Shown here: one piece after another, positions 30,161-40,060 of the stretch
Position numbering within the stretch: the stretch's first letter is position 1
Layout: every line of letters starts with the position of its first letter
NCBI GenBank assembly: GCA_901420285.1
Contig: CABDVE010000001.1
Span: 496,001-560,000 of the forward strand
DNA: 64,000 nucleotides
DNA from: Stutzerimonas stutzeri
Lineage (GTDB): Bacteria; Pseudomonadota; Gammaproteobacteria; Enterobacterales; Pasteurellaceae
Direction of reading: 5' to 3'
Translations under genes and position numbers: made by a program
The notes under the pieces: generated by a model
What the model saw: the letters and a program-made list of their open reading frames with translations, nothing else
Database searches by the model: none
What the model was told of the DNA's origin: nothing

Positions 30161-32233
30161 ATGAAAAAAGCTAAGTTCGCTTTGTTACCTTTATCCGTTT
30201 TCGTTGCTATGAACGTGCACGCCGAAAAAACGGAACAACTCGATGTGATTAACGTCGTAACGGAAAACACGGGGGCAAAAAGTAAAACTAACGTCGTTAC
30301 GCTTGCCGATTTAAACAAATCGACGAATCAGGATTTGCGTGGTGTATTGTCTAAAGAGCCGGCGGTGAATTTCGGCGGCGGCAACGGCGGTACTTCGCAA
30401 TGGGTCACGATTCGTGGAATGGGGCAAGACCAAATTGATATTAAAGTGGACAACACCTCTAGCGATGCGCAATTATTCCATCATCAAAGTCGTTTTATGC
30501 TTGATCCTAGCTTGATTAAACGCATTGATATTCGCAAAGGTGCGGGTTCTGCCAGTGCCGGCATCGGCGCCACCAGCGGCTCGATTGAAGCGACTACGGT
30601 GGAGGCGAAAGATTTATTGCGCGAAGGGCAAGATTTCGGTTTTAAATTGAATGCGGGTGTGAGCAGTAATAAAGGCCATTCGCAAGGCGCTACGGTTTAC
30701 GGCAAAGCGGGCGTGTTGGATGCGTTATTTAGCGGCAATTGGCAAACCATTGAAAACTACAAAGGTGGTAAAGGCTATGTCAATAAAGAGGGTTCTCAAA
30801 CGGTAAAAAATAGTGCCATCGGCGAACGTGGCCTCCTTGCGAAAATCGGCGTTGATCTCAACGAAGAGCACCGCATTGTATTAAGCCATCGTCAAGAACG
30901 TTATCACGGTTCGCGTGCATTACGCGAAGAGTTTGATTTTTCGCAAAGCTATCTATATGGCACGGCAAGTGATTTGAGACCGGGGCAAACCCTAAGTACG
31001 ATTTTTACCGGAAAAAACAACCGCGGACAAAATACGTATTACATTTTAGATAGCAACGGACAATTTATCGTCAATGATGCCAATAATTCACCTCGCTACC
31101 GCATTACCACACAAAATACGACCAATCTTGAGTGGACGGGCAAGAAAATGGGCTTTATTAGCGAAGCCAAAGCCAATGCTTATTTAATGGAAATGTCGCG
31201 CAAAGAAACCGATTCCCATAGTGAATCAAAAATTGTCACGAAAGGCGCGAACGTGAATTTGGATTCCGAAATCGGCGAAAGCCATTGGGTTAAATACGGC
31301 GTGAATTATCGTCACCAAGAAGGCAAGCCGAACGCTTTAGCCAGTAATATCAAAGCAAATCAGAAAAAAGAAGATGTCGGTTTGTACCTAGAAGGCATTT
31401 GGGGATTTGGGCCCGTCACCTTAACCACCGGTGCGCGTTATGATCATTTTAAGTTTAAGGCGAATACCGGCAAAGAAGTCAGTCATGGCGATTTCAACCC
31501 GAGTGCGGGGCTGATTTGGCAAGTCACGAATAATTTAAGTTTTAATACTAATTTGAACTACGCCAGTCGCAGTCCTCGTTTTTATGAAGTAGTGCTTGCC
31601 GGTAGCCGAATGCGTGATGTTGCCGATAATTTGCGTGCGGAAAAAGCACGTAATACGGAGATCGGCTTTAATTATGACGTGAATGAAAATCTCTCGTTCA
31701 ACGGTAGCTATTTCTGGCAAAAAGTAAAAGACGCTCATGCGATTAAAAACAATACAATCGTGAACTCGGCCTTGTTGCGTAATCAGGGTTACGAATTGGG
31801 CGCGGCTTATAAACTCGGCGCATTCAAATTCCGTTTAGGCGTGGCAGAAAGCAAGCCGGAGACCACCGCATTGAACGGTGCAACGTTGGATAATACTGTG
31901 CTTGCCGTGGCGATGGGGCGTACTTGGACGACGGCGCTGTCTTATAAATTCGAACAGCCGAGCCTTGAAATCGGTTGGAAAGGTCGTTTTGTAGAAGGTA
32001 AAACCGGTTCGCCAAGTCGTGGTTCCAACACCGGCGAAGCGGCGATTAAACAAGCCGGCTACGGCGTAAGTGATTTCTACGCGAGTTGGGATGTGAACAA
32101 AAATTTAACGCTAAACTTTGCGCTAAATAATGCATTCAATAAATACTATAAGAGCCATAGCCAACGCGCCGGGATCAATAGTTTGCCGGGCGCAGGACGC
32201 GATTTCCGTTTAACTGCAAATTATACTTTCTAG
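30161..32233 (+). CDS. TonB-dependent outer-membrane siderophore receptor (FetA/FrpB-like)
   Basis: 690 residues: signal peptide 1-22 (ends NVHA/E), plug domain about 40-150 (TLADLNKSTNQDLRGVL; GGTSQWVTIRGMGQDQI; IRKGAGSASAGIGATSGSIEATT), then a 22-strand barrel ending in the C-terminal aromatic LTANYTF. The TonB box may be QLDVINVV near residue 27. The sequence pattern recalls the FetA/FrpB group of ferric-siderophore receptors. It faces a four-gene ABC transporter for siderophore across a 355-base spacer; together they would move iron across both membranes. A Fur box precedes it. Confidence 0.88.
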   Translation: MKKAKFALLPLSVFVAMNVHAEKTEQLDVINVVTENTGAKSKTNVVTLADLNKSTNQDLRGVLSKEPAVNFGGGNGGTSQWVTIRGMGQDQIDIKVDNTSSDAQLFHHQSRFMLDPSLIKRIDIRKGAGSASAGIGATSGSIEATTVEAKDLLREGQDFGFKLNAGVSSNKGHSQGATVYGKAGVLDALFSGNWQTIENYKGGKGYVNKEGSQTVKNSAIGERGLLAKIGVDLNEEHRIVLSHRQERYHGSRALREEFDFSQSYLYGTASDLRPGQTLSTIFTGKNNRGQNTYYILDSNGQFIVNDANNSPRYRITTQNTTNLEWTGKKMGFISEAKANAYLMEMSRKETDSHSESKIVTKGANVNLDSEIGESHWVKYGVNYRHQEGKPNALASNIKANQKKEDVGLYLEGIWGFGPVTLTTGARYDHFKFKANTGKEVSHGDFNPSAGLIWQVTNNLSFNTNLNYASRSPRFYEVVLAGSRMRDVADNLRAEKARNTEIGFNYDVNENLSFNGSYFWQKVKDAHAIKNNTIVNSALLRNQGYELGAAYKLGAFKFRLGVAESKPETTALNGATLDNTVLAVAMGRTWTTALSYKFEQPSLEIGWKGRFVEGKTGSPSRGSNTGEAAIKQAGYGVSDFYASWDVNKNLTLNFALNNAFNKYYKSHSQRAGINSLPGAGRDFRLTANYTF

Positions 32234-32254
32234 TTTTTATTTTTTACTTTACTC

Positions 32255-32286
32255 AAAACGGTCAGTTAAACACTGACCGTTTTTTT
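32255..32286 (+). terminator. Terminator after the TonB receptor
   Basis: AAAACGGTCAGT and ACTGACCGTTTTTTT pair around TAAAC, followed by T. Confidence 0.9.
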
Positions 32287-32302
32287 ATGCTATATACTGC
32301 TC

Positions 32303-32490
32303 CAATGCGGTGCTATTTGGGCACTTCAATGCGGTGCTATTTTGACACTTCAATGCAGTGCTATTTGGGCACTTCAATGCGGTGCTATTTTGACACTTCA
32401 ATGCGATGCTATTTGGGCACTTCAATGCGGTGCTATTTGGGCACTTCAATGCGGTGTTATTTTGATACTTCAATGTGGTGTTATTACTAA
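32303..32490 (+). repeat. 24-bp tandem repeat array, eight units
   Basis: Eight head-to-tail units of exactly 24 bases begin at 32303, 32327, 32351, 32375, 32399, 32423, 32447 and 32471; each starts CAATGCGGTGCTATTT and ends GGGCACTT or TGACACTT. The two endings alternate in the first five units (GGGC, TGAC, GGGC, TGAC, GGGC), which suggests a 48-bp higher-order unit. The last two units have more changes (GGTGTT, TGTGGTGTT), as if ageing at one end. The unit length is a multiple of three, so both strands carry open frames (for example repeats of MRCYLGTS), but these have no start site of note and are not taken as genes. Confidence 0.95.
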
Positions 32491-32540
32491 AATGTGGTCA
32501 AAATTGACCGTGTTCGCCATGTTCACGGACAAAAGGCATA

Positions 32541-32572
32541 AAAAAAGTGGGACGTTAAATCCCACTTTTTTC
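32541..32572. terminator. Terminator after the siderophore-binding protein gene
   Basis: AAAAAAGTGGGA and TCCCACTTTTTT pair around CGTTAAA with A and T tracts on either side, so it works on both strands. Confidence 0.9.
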
Positions 32573-32588
32573 GTTTTCAGTTGTGAAA

Positions 32589-33503
32589 TTATTTCACTGC
32601 GTTGTCCAATTCGGTGGCGATAATTTCCATAGATTCCAAGCCGCCAAAAGCAAGGTACCAATTGGCAGCGTCTAAGTAAACGATGTGTTTATTTTTAAAG
32701 GCTTTAGTTTGTTTGATGATGTCGTTATCCAATACGGTTTGTGCATTGTTCACTTTGTCGGTTACTGCTGCGGTGCGGTCTACTACGAATAAATAGTCCG
32801 GATTTTTGTCCAGAATATATTCGAAACTGACGCTCATACCGTGTGTGGAGGATTTGATGTTCGGATCCGCCGGTTTAAAACCGAATTTTTGATAAACCAT
32901 ACCGTAACGGGAGCCATCGCCAAAGGCGCTGATTTTACTTTCGTTTACCAGCAGCAGTAATGCGGTGCTATTTTTAGCGTCTTTTGCCACTTGCTCGACT
33001 TTTTTGCTCAAGGCAGCGAGTTTTTCATCGGCAATATTTTGTTTGCTAAAGATTTTACCTAAGGCTTTAACATTTTCTTCGAAACTTGGGTAGTAATTTG
33101 CATAGTCGTTTTGAACGTAAAACACCGGTGCGATTTCTTTTAGTTTCTCTAATAGTTTTTGTTGGCGCGGCGAGGCGATAATCAAGTCCGGATTGAGCTC
33201 GTTGATTTGCTCAAAAGCAGGTTCCGGTAACGAGCCGACGTTTTGGAATTTGTCTTGCGCAAATTCGGCCAAATAGCTTGGAATATGACCGGATTTTGGA
33301 AACCCGACGATTTTGTCTTTTTCGCCTAATGCGCGCAAGGTATCCGCCACCCCAAAATCCAAGACGACAACTTTTTGCGGATTTTGCGGCACGTTTTGTT
33401 CGCCGGCAAAATTTTTCACGGTGATATTTTGAGCGTTCGCGATGCCGGCGGCGAAAGCGAGCGTGAGTATGCTCAGTTTTTTTAGTGTTTTTAAGGATTT
33501 CAT
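32589..33503 (-). CDS. Periplasmic siderophore-binding protein of an ABC transporter
   Basis: 304 residues with a Sec signal peptide (about 1-24, cleaved after NA) and no lipobox. The rest is a class III (FecB/BtuF-type) binding fold: KVVVLDFGVADTLRALG, ELNPDLIIASPRQQ, and the long central helix. It resembles the FatB/YclQ/CeuE/FetB group that binds catecholate siderophores. It is the last gene of the operon and its start touches the ATPase stop. A near copy of CAATGCGGTGCT lies inside (32949-32960, read as STALL). Confidence 0.9.
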   Translation of the reverse strand: MKSLKTLKKLSILTLAFAAGIANAQNITVKNFAGEQNVPQNPQKVVVLDFGVADTLRALGEKDKIVGFPKSGHIPSYLAEFAQDKFQNVGSLPEPAFEQINELNPDLIIASPRQQKLLEKLKEIAPVFYVQNDYANYYPSFEENVKALGKIFSKQNIADEKLAALSKKVEQVAKDAKNSTALLLLVNESKISAFGDGSRYGMVYQKFGFKPADPNIKSSTHGMSVSFEYILDKNPDYLFVVDRTAAVTDKVNNAQTVLDNDIIKQTKAFKNKHIVYLDAANWYLAFGGLESMEIIATELDNAVK

Positions 33504-34279
33504 TATTTCTCCTGGTTTGATTTAAAGTAAATGGCGATTTTTTGTCGATTGATTTCTTGAATTGGGATCGGCATGTCGTAGATCGCTTGCAACACCTCTT
33601 CGCGCATTATTTCGTCCACGTTTCCTTGTGCCACCAATTCGCCTTGTTTCATGGCGATAATATAGTCGGAATAACAAGAGGCAAAATTGATATCGTGAAT
33701 CACAATCACGACGGTTTTGTTCAGTTCCGTCACCAGTTTGCGTAGCACTTGCATAATTTGCACGGAATGTTTCATATCCAAATTATTGAGCGGTTCGTCC
33801 AGCAAAATATAATCCGTATCTTGGGCTAAGGTCATGGCAATGTAAGCGCGTTGGCGCTGACCGCCACTTAAATTATCAATATATTGTTGGCGAATAGCAC
33901 CTAAATCCATGTAATTGATGGCGTTGTCAATGAATGTACGATCGGTTTCGGTGAGGTTGCCTTTGCTGTAAGGAAAGCGGCCGAAGGCCACCAATTCTTC
34001 AACGGTAATGCGTAAATTGATGTGATTGGATTGTTTCAGAATCGCTAATTGGCGTGCGATGTCTGAACTTTTTTGGTCGTGCAAACGCCGTTGGTTTAAA
34101 TATACATCGCCGCTATCGGCGGAAAGTAAGCGGCTGATAATCGCTAACACGGTACTTTTGCCGGCGCCATTTGGGCCGATAAATGAAGTGATTTTACCGG
34201 TCGGGATGGTTAACGACAGATCATGCACCACTTTTTTGCCGCTGTAGGATTTGTGAAGATTTCGGATTTCTATTGCCAT
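33503..34279 (-). CDS. ATP-binding protein of the siderophore ABC transporter
   Basis: 258 residues. Walker A GPNGAGKST (near residue 35), signature LSGGQRQRAYIAMTLAQ, Walker B YILLDEPLNNLD and the H-loop VIVIHDIN are intact. It drives uptake of the ferric siderophore. Its start overlaps the end of the permease gene by ten bases. Confidence 0.96.
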   Translation of the reverse strand: MAIEIRNLHKSYSGKKVVHDLSLTIPTGKITSFIGPNGAGKSTVLAIISRLLSADSGDVYLNQRRLHDQKSSDIARQLAILKQSNHINLRITVEELVAFGRFPYSKGNLTETDRTFIDNAINYMDLGAIRQQYIDNLSGGQRQRAYIAMTLAQDTDYILLDEPLNNLDMKHSVQIMQVLRKLVTELNKTVVIVIHDINFASCYSDYIIAMKQGELVAQGNVDEIMREEVLQAIYDMPIPIQEINRQKIAIYFKSNQEK

Positions 34280-35229
34280 TTTTTATTTGCCCGCAATAAC
34301 AGAGAAAGAAAATAGACGCCGCCGACAAAATTAATAATAACGCTTAGCGGTGTGCTGAAAGTGAACACTTGAGATAATAAGAATTGTCCGCCAAGCAAGG
34401 TGAACACGGCAAGTAACATGGCGGCGGGAATTAGAATTTTGTGGCGATAATCGCGCATAAATTCAAAAGTGACATTCATCACCAACAGGCCCAAAAAGGT
34501 CAAGGGGCCAACCAATGCGGTGGAGACTGAGGTTAAAACGGCAACGATAATCAGTAATTTTTTAATGATTGACGAGTAATCAACACCAAGATTAATCGCT
34601 TGTTCGCGTCCAAGGGCGAGCACGTCCAAATACTTCCAATAGCGTAGGCTGACTAGAATGGCGATGAATAAAATTGCTAAAGCCAGCCATAAAATCGCGG
34701 TATTAATGCGATTAAAACTGGCGAAACCGATATCTTGTGAAATTTGGAATTCGTTCGGATCGATTAATACTTCCATGAACGTGGTGAGACTACCGAAAAA
34801 GGTACCGAAAACGATCCCGATTAACAGTAAAAAGAAAATATTCGGCGATTCTTTTTTAAAGAGAAAATGGTAGAGCGCCAGCATAAATAAAACCATGCAG
34901 CCGGTACTGCCGAGAAATAAAACGATCGGATGAATCGAAAGTAATGTATTGGAACCGAATAAAAATAAAATACCGGTTTGGATTAATAAGTACAGTGAAT
35001 CTAACCCCAGAATACTCGGCGTGAGAATGCGGTTGTTGACCACGGTTTGAAAAATCATGGTGGCGAGAGCGATTGCGATGCCGGTAATAATGATGGCGCT
35101 AACGGCAAGAGCGCGGTTGTACAGCGCATATTGCCAGCGATTCGGTAGATTATAAGCAAGGTATAAGCAGACGGCGAGAGCGGCCAAAAGGCTTAGTACC
35201 GCAAGACGAAAAAAGGAAGACTTAGCCAT
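34270..35229 (-). CDS. Permease of the siderophore ABC transporter (second)
   Basis: 319 residues, about nine membrane segments, FecCD family. The coupling-helix region GREQAINLGVDYSSI and the GPLTFLGLLVMNVTFEFMRDYRH motif are typical of this family. It overlaps the first permease gene by eight bases and the ATPase gene by ten. Confidence 0.94.
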   Translation of the reverse strand: MAKSSFFRLAVLSLLAALAVCLYLAYNLPNRWQYALYNRALAVSAIIITGIAIALATMIFQTVVNNRILTPSILGLDSLYLLIQTGILFLFGSNTLLSIHPIVLFLGSTGCMVLFMLALYHFLFKKESPNIFFLLLIGIVFGTFFGSLTTFMEVLIDPNEFQISQDIGFASFNRINTAILWLALAILFIAILVSLRYWKYLDVLALGREQAINLGVDYSSIIKKLLIIVAVLTSVSTALVGPLTFLGLLVMNVTFEFMRDYRHKILIPAAMLLAVFTLLGGQFLLSQVFTFSTPLSVIINFVGGVYFLSLLLRANKKWQ

Positions 35230-36175
35230 GACGATACCGTTTCAGTAAGAAATACAAGAAAATACCGCTACCCATCACGCCGAGCACCGCATTGATGGAA
35301 ATTTCGTAAGGATAAATCAAGCTACGTCCTAAAACGTCGCAAAAAAGTACGAATACGGCACCGAGCAGTGCGGTATGGGAAAGGATTTTTTTTAGGTTAT
35401 CACCTAAATAAAGGGTCACGATATTCGGCACGATCAAACCCAAAAAGGGAATTACGCCGACGGAAACGATCACAATGGAAGAAACGCTCGCGACGATAAT
35501 TAGACCGAGATACAGCACTTGGTTGTAATTCAGTCCGAGATTGACGGCAAAATCTTTCCCCATGCCAACAATAGAAAAACGATTGGCAAATAAATAGGCG
35601 ATGATCAGTAGCGGTAAACTGAAATAAAGTAATTCATAGCGACCGGACATTACTAAGGAAAAATCGCCTTGGAGCCAGCCGGAAAGATTTTGTAGTAAGT
35701 CTTTTTGGTAAGCGATGAAGGCAGTGACAGCACTGATAATGTTACCGAACATCATTCCGACTAACGGTACGAAAATGGTATCTTTGAATTTCAAGCGCGA
35801 CAAAATTGTCATAAACATCAGCGTGCCGAGAAACGACACGATGATGGCAACGGTCGTTTTTAATAACATCGATGCGCCGGGAAAAAATAAAATAGCTAAA
35901 AGAATGCCTAAACGAGCGCTGTCCATGGTTCCGGCGGTGGTAGGTGAGACGAAACGATTACGACTCAATTGCTGCATCACTAAACCGCAAATGCTTAATG
36001 ATGCACCGGCAATTAAAATACTAATTAAGCGAGGGAGGCGGCTATCCAGGAGGATTTGCCATTGATTGGCATCAAAATTCAATAGACCTCGTAAATTTAC
36101 GGTACTGACGCCAAGAAAAAGGGAAATAAAAGAAAATAGAAATAATAGAAAAACCAGATACCGTCTTTTGTACAT
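35222..36175 (-). CDS. Permease of the siderophore ABC transporter (first)
   Basis: 317 residues from the ATG at 36175, FecCD family, about nine membrane segments (SLSICGLVMQQLSRNRFVSPTTAGTMDSARLG; GMGKDFAVNLGLNYNQV; GVIPFLGLIVPNIV). An in-frame start at 36217 would add 14 residues and run through a Fur-box-like site, so the later start MYKRRYLVFLLF is preferred. It heads the operon permease-permease-ATPase-binding protein, the order seen in yclNOPQ-type siderophore systems. It contains one CAATGCGGTGCT copy (35282-35293, read as NAVLG). Confidence 0.92.
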   Translation of the reverse strand: MYKRRYLVFLLFLFSFISLFLGVSTVNLRGLLNFDANQWQILLDSRLPRLISILIAGASLSICGLVMQQLSRNRFVSPTTAGTMDSARLGILLAILFFPGASMLLKTTVAIIVSFLGTLMFMTILSRLKFKDTIFVPLVGMMFGNIISAVTAFIAYQKDLLQNLSGWLQGDFSLVMSGRYELLYFSLPLLIIAYLFANRFSIVGMGKDFAVNLGLNYNQVLYLGLIIVASVSSIVIVSVGVIPFLGLIVPNIVTLYLGDNLKKILSHTALLGAVFVLFCDVLGRSLIYPYEISINAVLGVMGSGIFLYFLLKRYRHG

Positions 36176-36182
36176 TGCATTA

Positions 36183-36219
36183 AATGATAATAATTCGTAA
36201 CAGCGGAAGGATAGCATAC
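36183..36219 (-). promoter_or_regulatory. Fur-box-like site before the siderophore ABC operon
   Basis: AATGATAATAATTCG (36183-36197) matches the GATAAT repeats of a Fur box and lies 8-22 bases before the chosen ATG. A TATGCT -10-like box is further upstream on the minus strand (36219-36214). The matching box before the TonB receptor suggests both units are repressed by iron together. Confidence 0.6.
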
Positions 36220-36363
36220 CGAGAATAGGAAGGAAAAGAGAAATTTGCTAAGTAAGCTGAAATGAGGCGAATATAGACGATTCCAATTACAATGATTTAT
36301 AGCTTTATACTTTTAATTTCGGCAGAATACCGGAAATTTTACCTTCCTAAAAGGAGATATATT

Positions 36364-37737
36364 ATGACAAAACACTATGATTATATTGCAATCGGCGGCG
36401 GTAGCGGCGGTATCGCTTCTATCAACCGGGCGGCAAGTTACGGCAAAAAATGCGCCATTATTGAAGCAAAATATTTAGGTGGGACTTGCGTAAACGTCGG
36501 TTGTGTGCCGAAAAAGGTTATGTTTTACGGTGCTCAAATCGCCGAGGCTCTCAATCGTTACGCACCGGATTATGGTTTTGACGTGGAGATGAAAAAATTC
36601 GATTTCGGCAAATTGATTGAAAGCCGTCAGGCGTATATTGATCGCATTCACGCTTCTTACAATAATGTTTTGGCGAAGAATAACGTGGACGTGCTTAGCG
36701 GTTTTGGTAAATTTGTTGATGCGCATACTATTGAGGTAACTTTCGCAAACGGTTCAAGCGAGCGCGTTACTGCGGATCATATTTTAATCGCCACGGGCGG
36801 TCGTCCGTTCCGTCCGCACTCGGTAAAAGGACAAGAGTACGGTATTGATTCCGACGGTTTTTTTGCGCTCACCGAATTGCCGAAGCGCGTTGCGATTATC
36901 GGCGCGGGTTATATTGCGGTGGAAATCGCCGGCGTATTGAACAGCTTGGGTTCTGAAACGCATTTAGTCGTGCGTCGCCATGCGCCGATGCGTAATCAAG
37001 ATCCGTTAATCGTAGATACATTGCTGGAAACCTTGGAACAAGACGGCATTATTTTGCATAAGCACACGACAATCCAAGAAATTGTAAAAAATAACGATGG
37101 CTCGCTCACCGCGGAATTCAGCCATGAGGGTAGCGTTACCGTCGATTGCGTGATTTGGGCAGCAGGACGTGAGCCGGCAACGGATAACCTTGGTTTGCAA
37201 AATGCCGGCGTAGAAACGAACGAACGTGGCTATATAAAAGTAGATAAATATCAAAACACCAATGTAAAAGGCATTTACGCGGTGGGCGATATTATCGAAG
37301 GCGGTATTGAATTAACGCCGGTTGCGGTGGCTGCGGGACGTCGTTTATCTGAACGTTTATTTAATAACAAACCGAACGAACATTTGGATTATAACTTGGT
37401 GCCGAGCGTGGTATTTAGTCATCCGCCAATCGGCACCTTAGGGTTAACTGAGCCGCAGGCTGTCGAACAATACGGCGAAGAAAACGTGAAAGTGTATAAA
37501 TCGTCGTTCACCCCGATGTATTCCGCCGTGACACAACATCGTCAACCTTGCCGCATGAAATTAGTGTGTGTGGGTAAAGATGAAAAAATCGTCGGATTGC
37601 ACGGTATAGGTTATGGCGTGGACGAAATGATCCAAGGTTTTGCAGTGGCCGTTAAAATGGGCGCGACCAAAGCCGATTTCGATAATACTGTCGCCATTCA
37701 TCCGACCGGTTCGGAAGAATTTGTCACCATGCGCTAG
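36364..37737 (+). CDS. gor: Glutathione-disulfide reductase
   Basis: 457 residues, E. coli 450. It reduces oxidised glutathione with NADPH. FAD-binding [14 protein letters not shown], the redox disulfide [20 protein letters not shown]-binding [13 protein letters not shown] with [10 protein letters not shown], and the C-terminal catalytic [11 protein letters not shown] are all in place. The open frame reaches to 36292, but AAGGAG lies before the ATG at 36364 and the family N-terminus [13 protein letters not shown] starts there. Confidence 0.97.
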   Translation: MTKHYDYIAIGGGSGGIASINRAASYGKKCAIIEAKYLGGTCVNVGCVPKKVMFYGAQIAEALNRYAPDYGFDVEMKKFDFGKLIESRQAYIDRIHASYNNVLAKNNVDVLSGFGKFVDAHTIEVTFANGSSERVTADHILIATGGRPFRPHSVKGQEYGIDSDGFFALTELPKRVAIIGAGYIAVEIAGVLNSLGSETHLVVRRHAPMRNQDPLIVDTLLETLEQDGIILHKHTTIQEIVKNNDGSLTAEFSHEGSVTVDCVIWAAGREPATDNLGLQNAGVETNERGYIKVDKYQNTNVKGIYAVGDIIEGGIELTPVAVAAGRRLSERLFNNKPNEHLDYNLVPSVVFSHPPIGTLGLTEPQAVEQYGEENVKVYKSSFTPMYSAVTQHRQPCRMKLVCVGKDEKIVGLHGIGYGVDEMIQGFAVAVKMGATKADFDNTVAIHPTGSEEFVTMR

Positions 37738-37748
37738 CCTTAAGATTA

Positions 37749-37772
37749 AAGAGGCGGATTGATTCGCCTCTT
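37749..37772 (+). terminator. Terminator after gor
   Basis: AAGAGGCGG and CCGCCTCTT-like arms (AAGAGGCG / CGCCTCTT) pair around GATTGATT; the U tract is short. Confidence 0.6.
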
Positions 37773-37820
37773 GAAGTCGGGTTTCATACTGTCTGGGAGG
37801 TAGCCGGTAAGGTGCATTTT

Positions 37821-37843
37821 CAATGCGGTGCTATTTCGGGACT
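37821..37843 (+). repeat. Single 24-bp-type repeat unit in gor-rpsJ spacer
   Basis: CAATGCGGTGCTATTTCGGGACT matches the unit of the 32.3-kb array including its GGG-ACT tail. The 437-base spacer otherwise contains the gor terminator and the S10 promoter and leader. Confidence 0.85.
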
Positions 37844-37952
37844 ACGATGAGATTTATCGGAAAATTCGGTAAAGCTTAGGAATTTCAACAGATAAATTTC
37901 TCTTGTAATACGCAGTAAATTGCGCGTTTTTTATTTTGTTTGCATAAATTTC

Positions 37953-38486
<534 letters not shown>

Positions 38487-38502
38487 TTAAGAGGTTATTA
38501 CA

Positions 38503-39129
38503 ATGATTGGTTTAGTCGGTCGTAAAGTCGGTATGACCCGTATCTTCAATGAAGACGGCGTGTCAGTACCGGTTACTGTTATCGAAATTGAAGCCAACCG
38601 CGTAACTCAAGTTAAAACTCTTGAAAACGATGGCTATACTGCAGTCCAAGTTACTACCGGTTCTAAAAAAGCGAATCGTGTAACTAAACCGGAAGCAGGC
38701 CATTTCGTGAAAGCAGGTGTTGAAGCTGGTCGCGGTTTATGGGAATTTCATACTGAAGGTGAAGAATTCACTTTAGGTCAAGAAATTAACGTTGACATCT
38801 TTGCAGATGTTAAAAAAGTTGATGTTACCGGTACTTCTAAAGGTAAAGGTTTCCAAGGTGGCGTTAAACGTTGGAACTTCCGTACTCAAGATGCTACCCA
38901 CGGTAACTCTTTATCACATCGTGTTCTCGGTTCTATTGGTCAAAACCAAACTCCGGGTCGTGTGTTTAAAGGTAAAAAAATGGCAGGACATTTAGGTGCG
39001 GAACGTGTAACCGTTCAATCACTTGAAGTTGTTCGTGTAGATGCTGAGCGTAAATTGCTATTAGTTAAAGGTGCCGTTCCAGGTGCTACCGGTAGTGATG
39101 TTATCGTTAAGCCAGCAGTTAAAGCATAA
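38503..39129 (+). CDS. rplC: 50S ribosomal protein L3
   Basis: 208 residues. L3 nucleates 50S assembly and reaches the peptidyl-transferase centre. [15 protein letters not shown] start and the [21 protein letters not shown] segment with the methylated glutamine of E. coli (GQNQTPG) are present. AAGAGG precedes the start. Confidence 0.99.
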   Translation: MIGLVGRKVGMTRIFNEDGVSVPVTVIEIEANRVTQVKTLENDGYTAVQVTTGSKKANRVTKPEAGHFVKAGVEAGRGLWEFHTEGEEFTLGQEINVDIFADVKKVDVTGTSKGKGFQGGVKRWNFRTQDATHGNSLSHRVLGSIGQNQTPGRVFKGKKMAGHLGAERVTVQSLEVVRVDAERKLLLVKGAVPGATGSDVIVKPAVKA

Positions 39130-39144
39130 GTCTAGGAGATAGAG

Positions 39145-39747
39145 ATGGAATTACAAGTTGTAGGTGCAAATGCACTAACTGTATCTGAAACTACCTTCGG
39201 ACGTGAGTTTAACGAAGCATTGATCCACCAGGTTGTTGTTGCTTATGCGGCAGGTGCGCGTCAAGGTACTCGTGCGCAAAAAACTCGTGCTGAAGTGTCT
39301 GGTTCAGGTAAAAAACCTTGGCGTCAAAAAGGTACAGGTCGAGCTCGTTCCGGTGATATTAAATCGCCAATTTGGCGTTCTGGTGGTACAACCTTTGCGG
39401 CTAAACCACAAGATCACAGCCAAAAAGTGAATAAGAAAATGTACCGCGGTGCTATCAAAAGCATTCTTTCCGAATTGGTTCGTCAAGAGCGTTTGGTTGT
39501 TGTTGAAAAATTCGAAATTGATACACCAAAAACCAAAGTTTTAGTACAAAAATTAAAAGATTTAGCAGTTGAAGATGCGTTAATTATCACAGCAAGCTTA
39601 GATGAAAATCTATTCTTAGCTGCACGTAACTTATATAAAGTTGACGTACGTGATGTGCAAGGTATCGATCCAGTGAGCTTAATCGCTTTCGATAAAGTGA
39701 TCGTTACTGTTGATGCTGTGAAACAAATTGAGGAGATCTTAGCATGA
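39145..39747 (+). CDS. rplD: 50S ribosomal protein L4
   Basis: 200 residues. L4 lines the exit tunnel and, in E. coli, represses the S10 operon by binding its leader. The tunnel loop ([28 protein letters not shown]) is intact. Its stop overlaps the rplW start (ATGA). Confidence 0.98.
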   Translation: MELQVVGANALTVSETTFGREFNEALIHQVVVAYAAGARQGTRAQKTRAEVSGSGKKPWRQKGTGRARSGDIKSPIWRSGGTTFAAKPQDHSQKVNKKMYRGAIKSILSELVRQERLVVVEKFEIDTPKTKVLVQKLKDLAVEDALIITASLDENLFLAARNLYKVDVRDVQGIDPVSLIAFDKVIVTVDAVKQIEEILA

Positions 39748-40043
39748 GTCAAGAACGTTTGCTGAGCGTGCTTCGTGCACCGCACATCTCTGAAAAAGCA
39801 ACTAACAATGCTGAAAAATCTAACACTGTTGTACTTAAAGTTGCTTTAGATGCAAACAAAGCTGAAATTGCTGTTGCGGTTGCTCAATTATTTGAAGTAA
39901 AAGTTGACTCAGTGCGTACTGTGGTTGTGAAAGGTAAAACTAAACGCCGTGGTAACAAAATGGGTCGCCGTAGCGACTGGAAAAAAGCTTATGTAACTTT
40001 AGCCGAAGGCCAAAACTTGGACTTCGTGGACAGTGCAGAGTAA
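39744..40043 (+). CDS. rplW: 50S ribosomal protein L23
   Basis: 99 residues. L23 sits at the exit tunnel, the docking point for trigger factor and SRP. The [12 protein letters not shown] start and the loop [22 protein letters not shown] are typical. It is coupled to rplD by a four-base overlap. Confidence 0.98.
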   Translation: MSQERLLSVLRAPHISEKATNNAEKSNTVVLKVALDANKAEIAVAVAQLFEVKVDSVRTVVVKGKTKRRGNKMGRRSDWKKAYVTLAEGQNLDFVDSAE

Positions 40044-40060
40044 TCGGAGGAAAATAGAGA

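Noticed and set aside
32285-32490. Open frames of about 60-67 codons on both strands of the 24-bp array (octapeptide repeats such as MRCYLGTS and KCPNSTAL)
   Set aside because: They exist because the unit is a multiple of three and lacks stops; no ribosome binding site or conserved start supports translation.
32303-32490. CRISPR array
   Set aside because: Units are directly adjacent, with no unique spacers and no cas genes in the window.
36176-36217. Upstream start for the first siderophore permease
   Set aside because: It would place a Fur-box-like site and the likely promoter inside the coding region.
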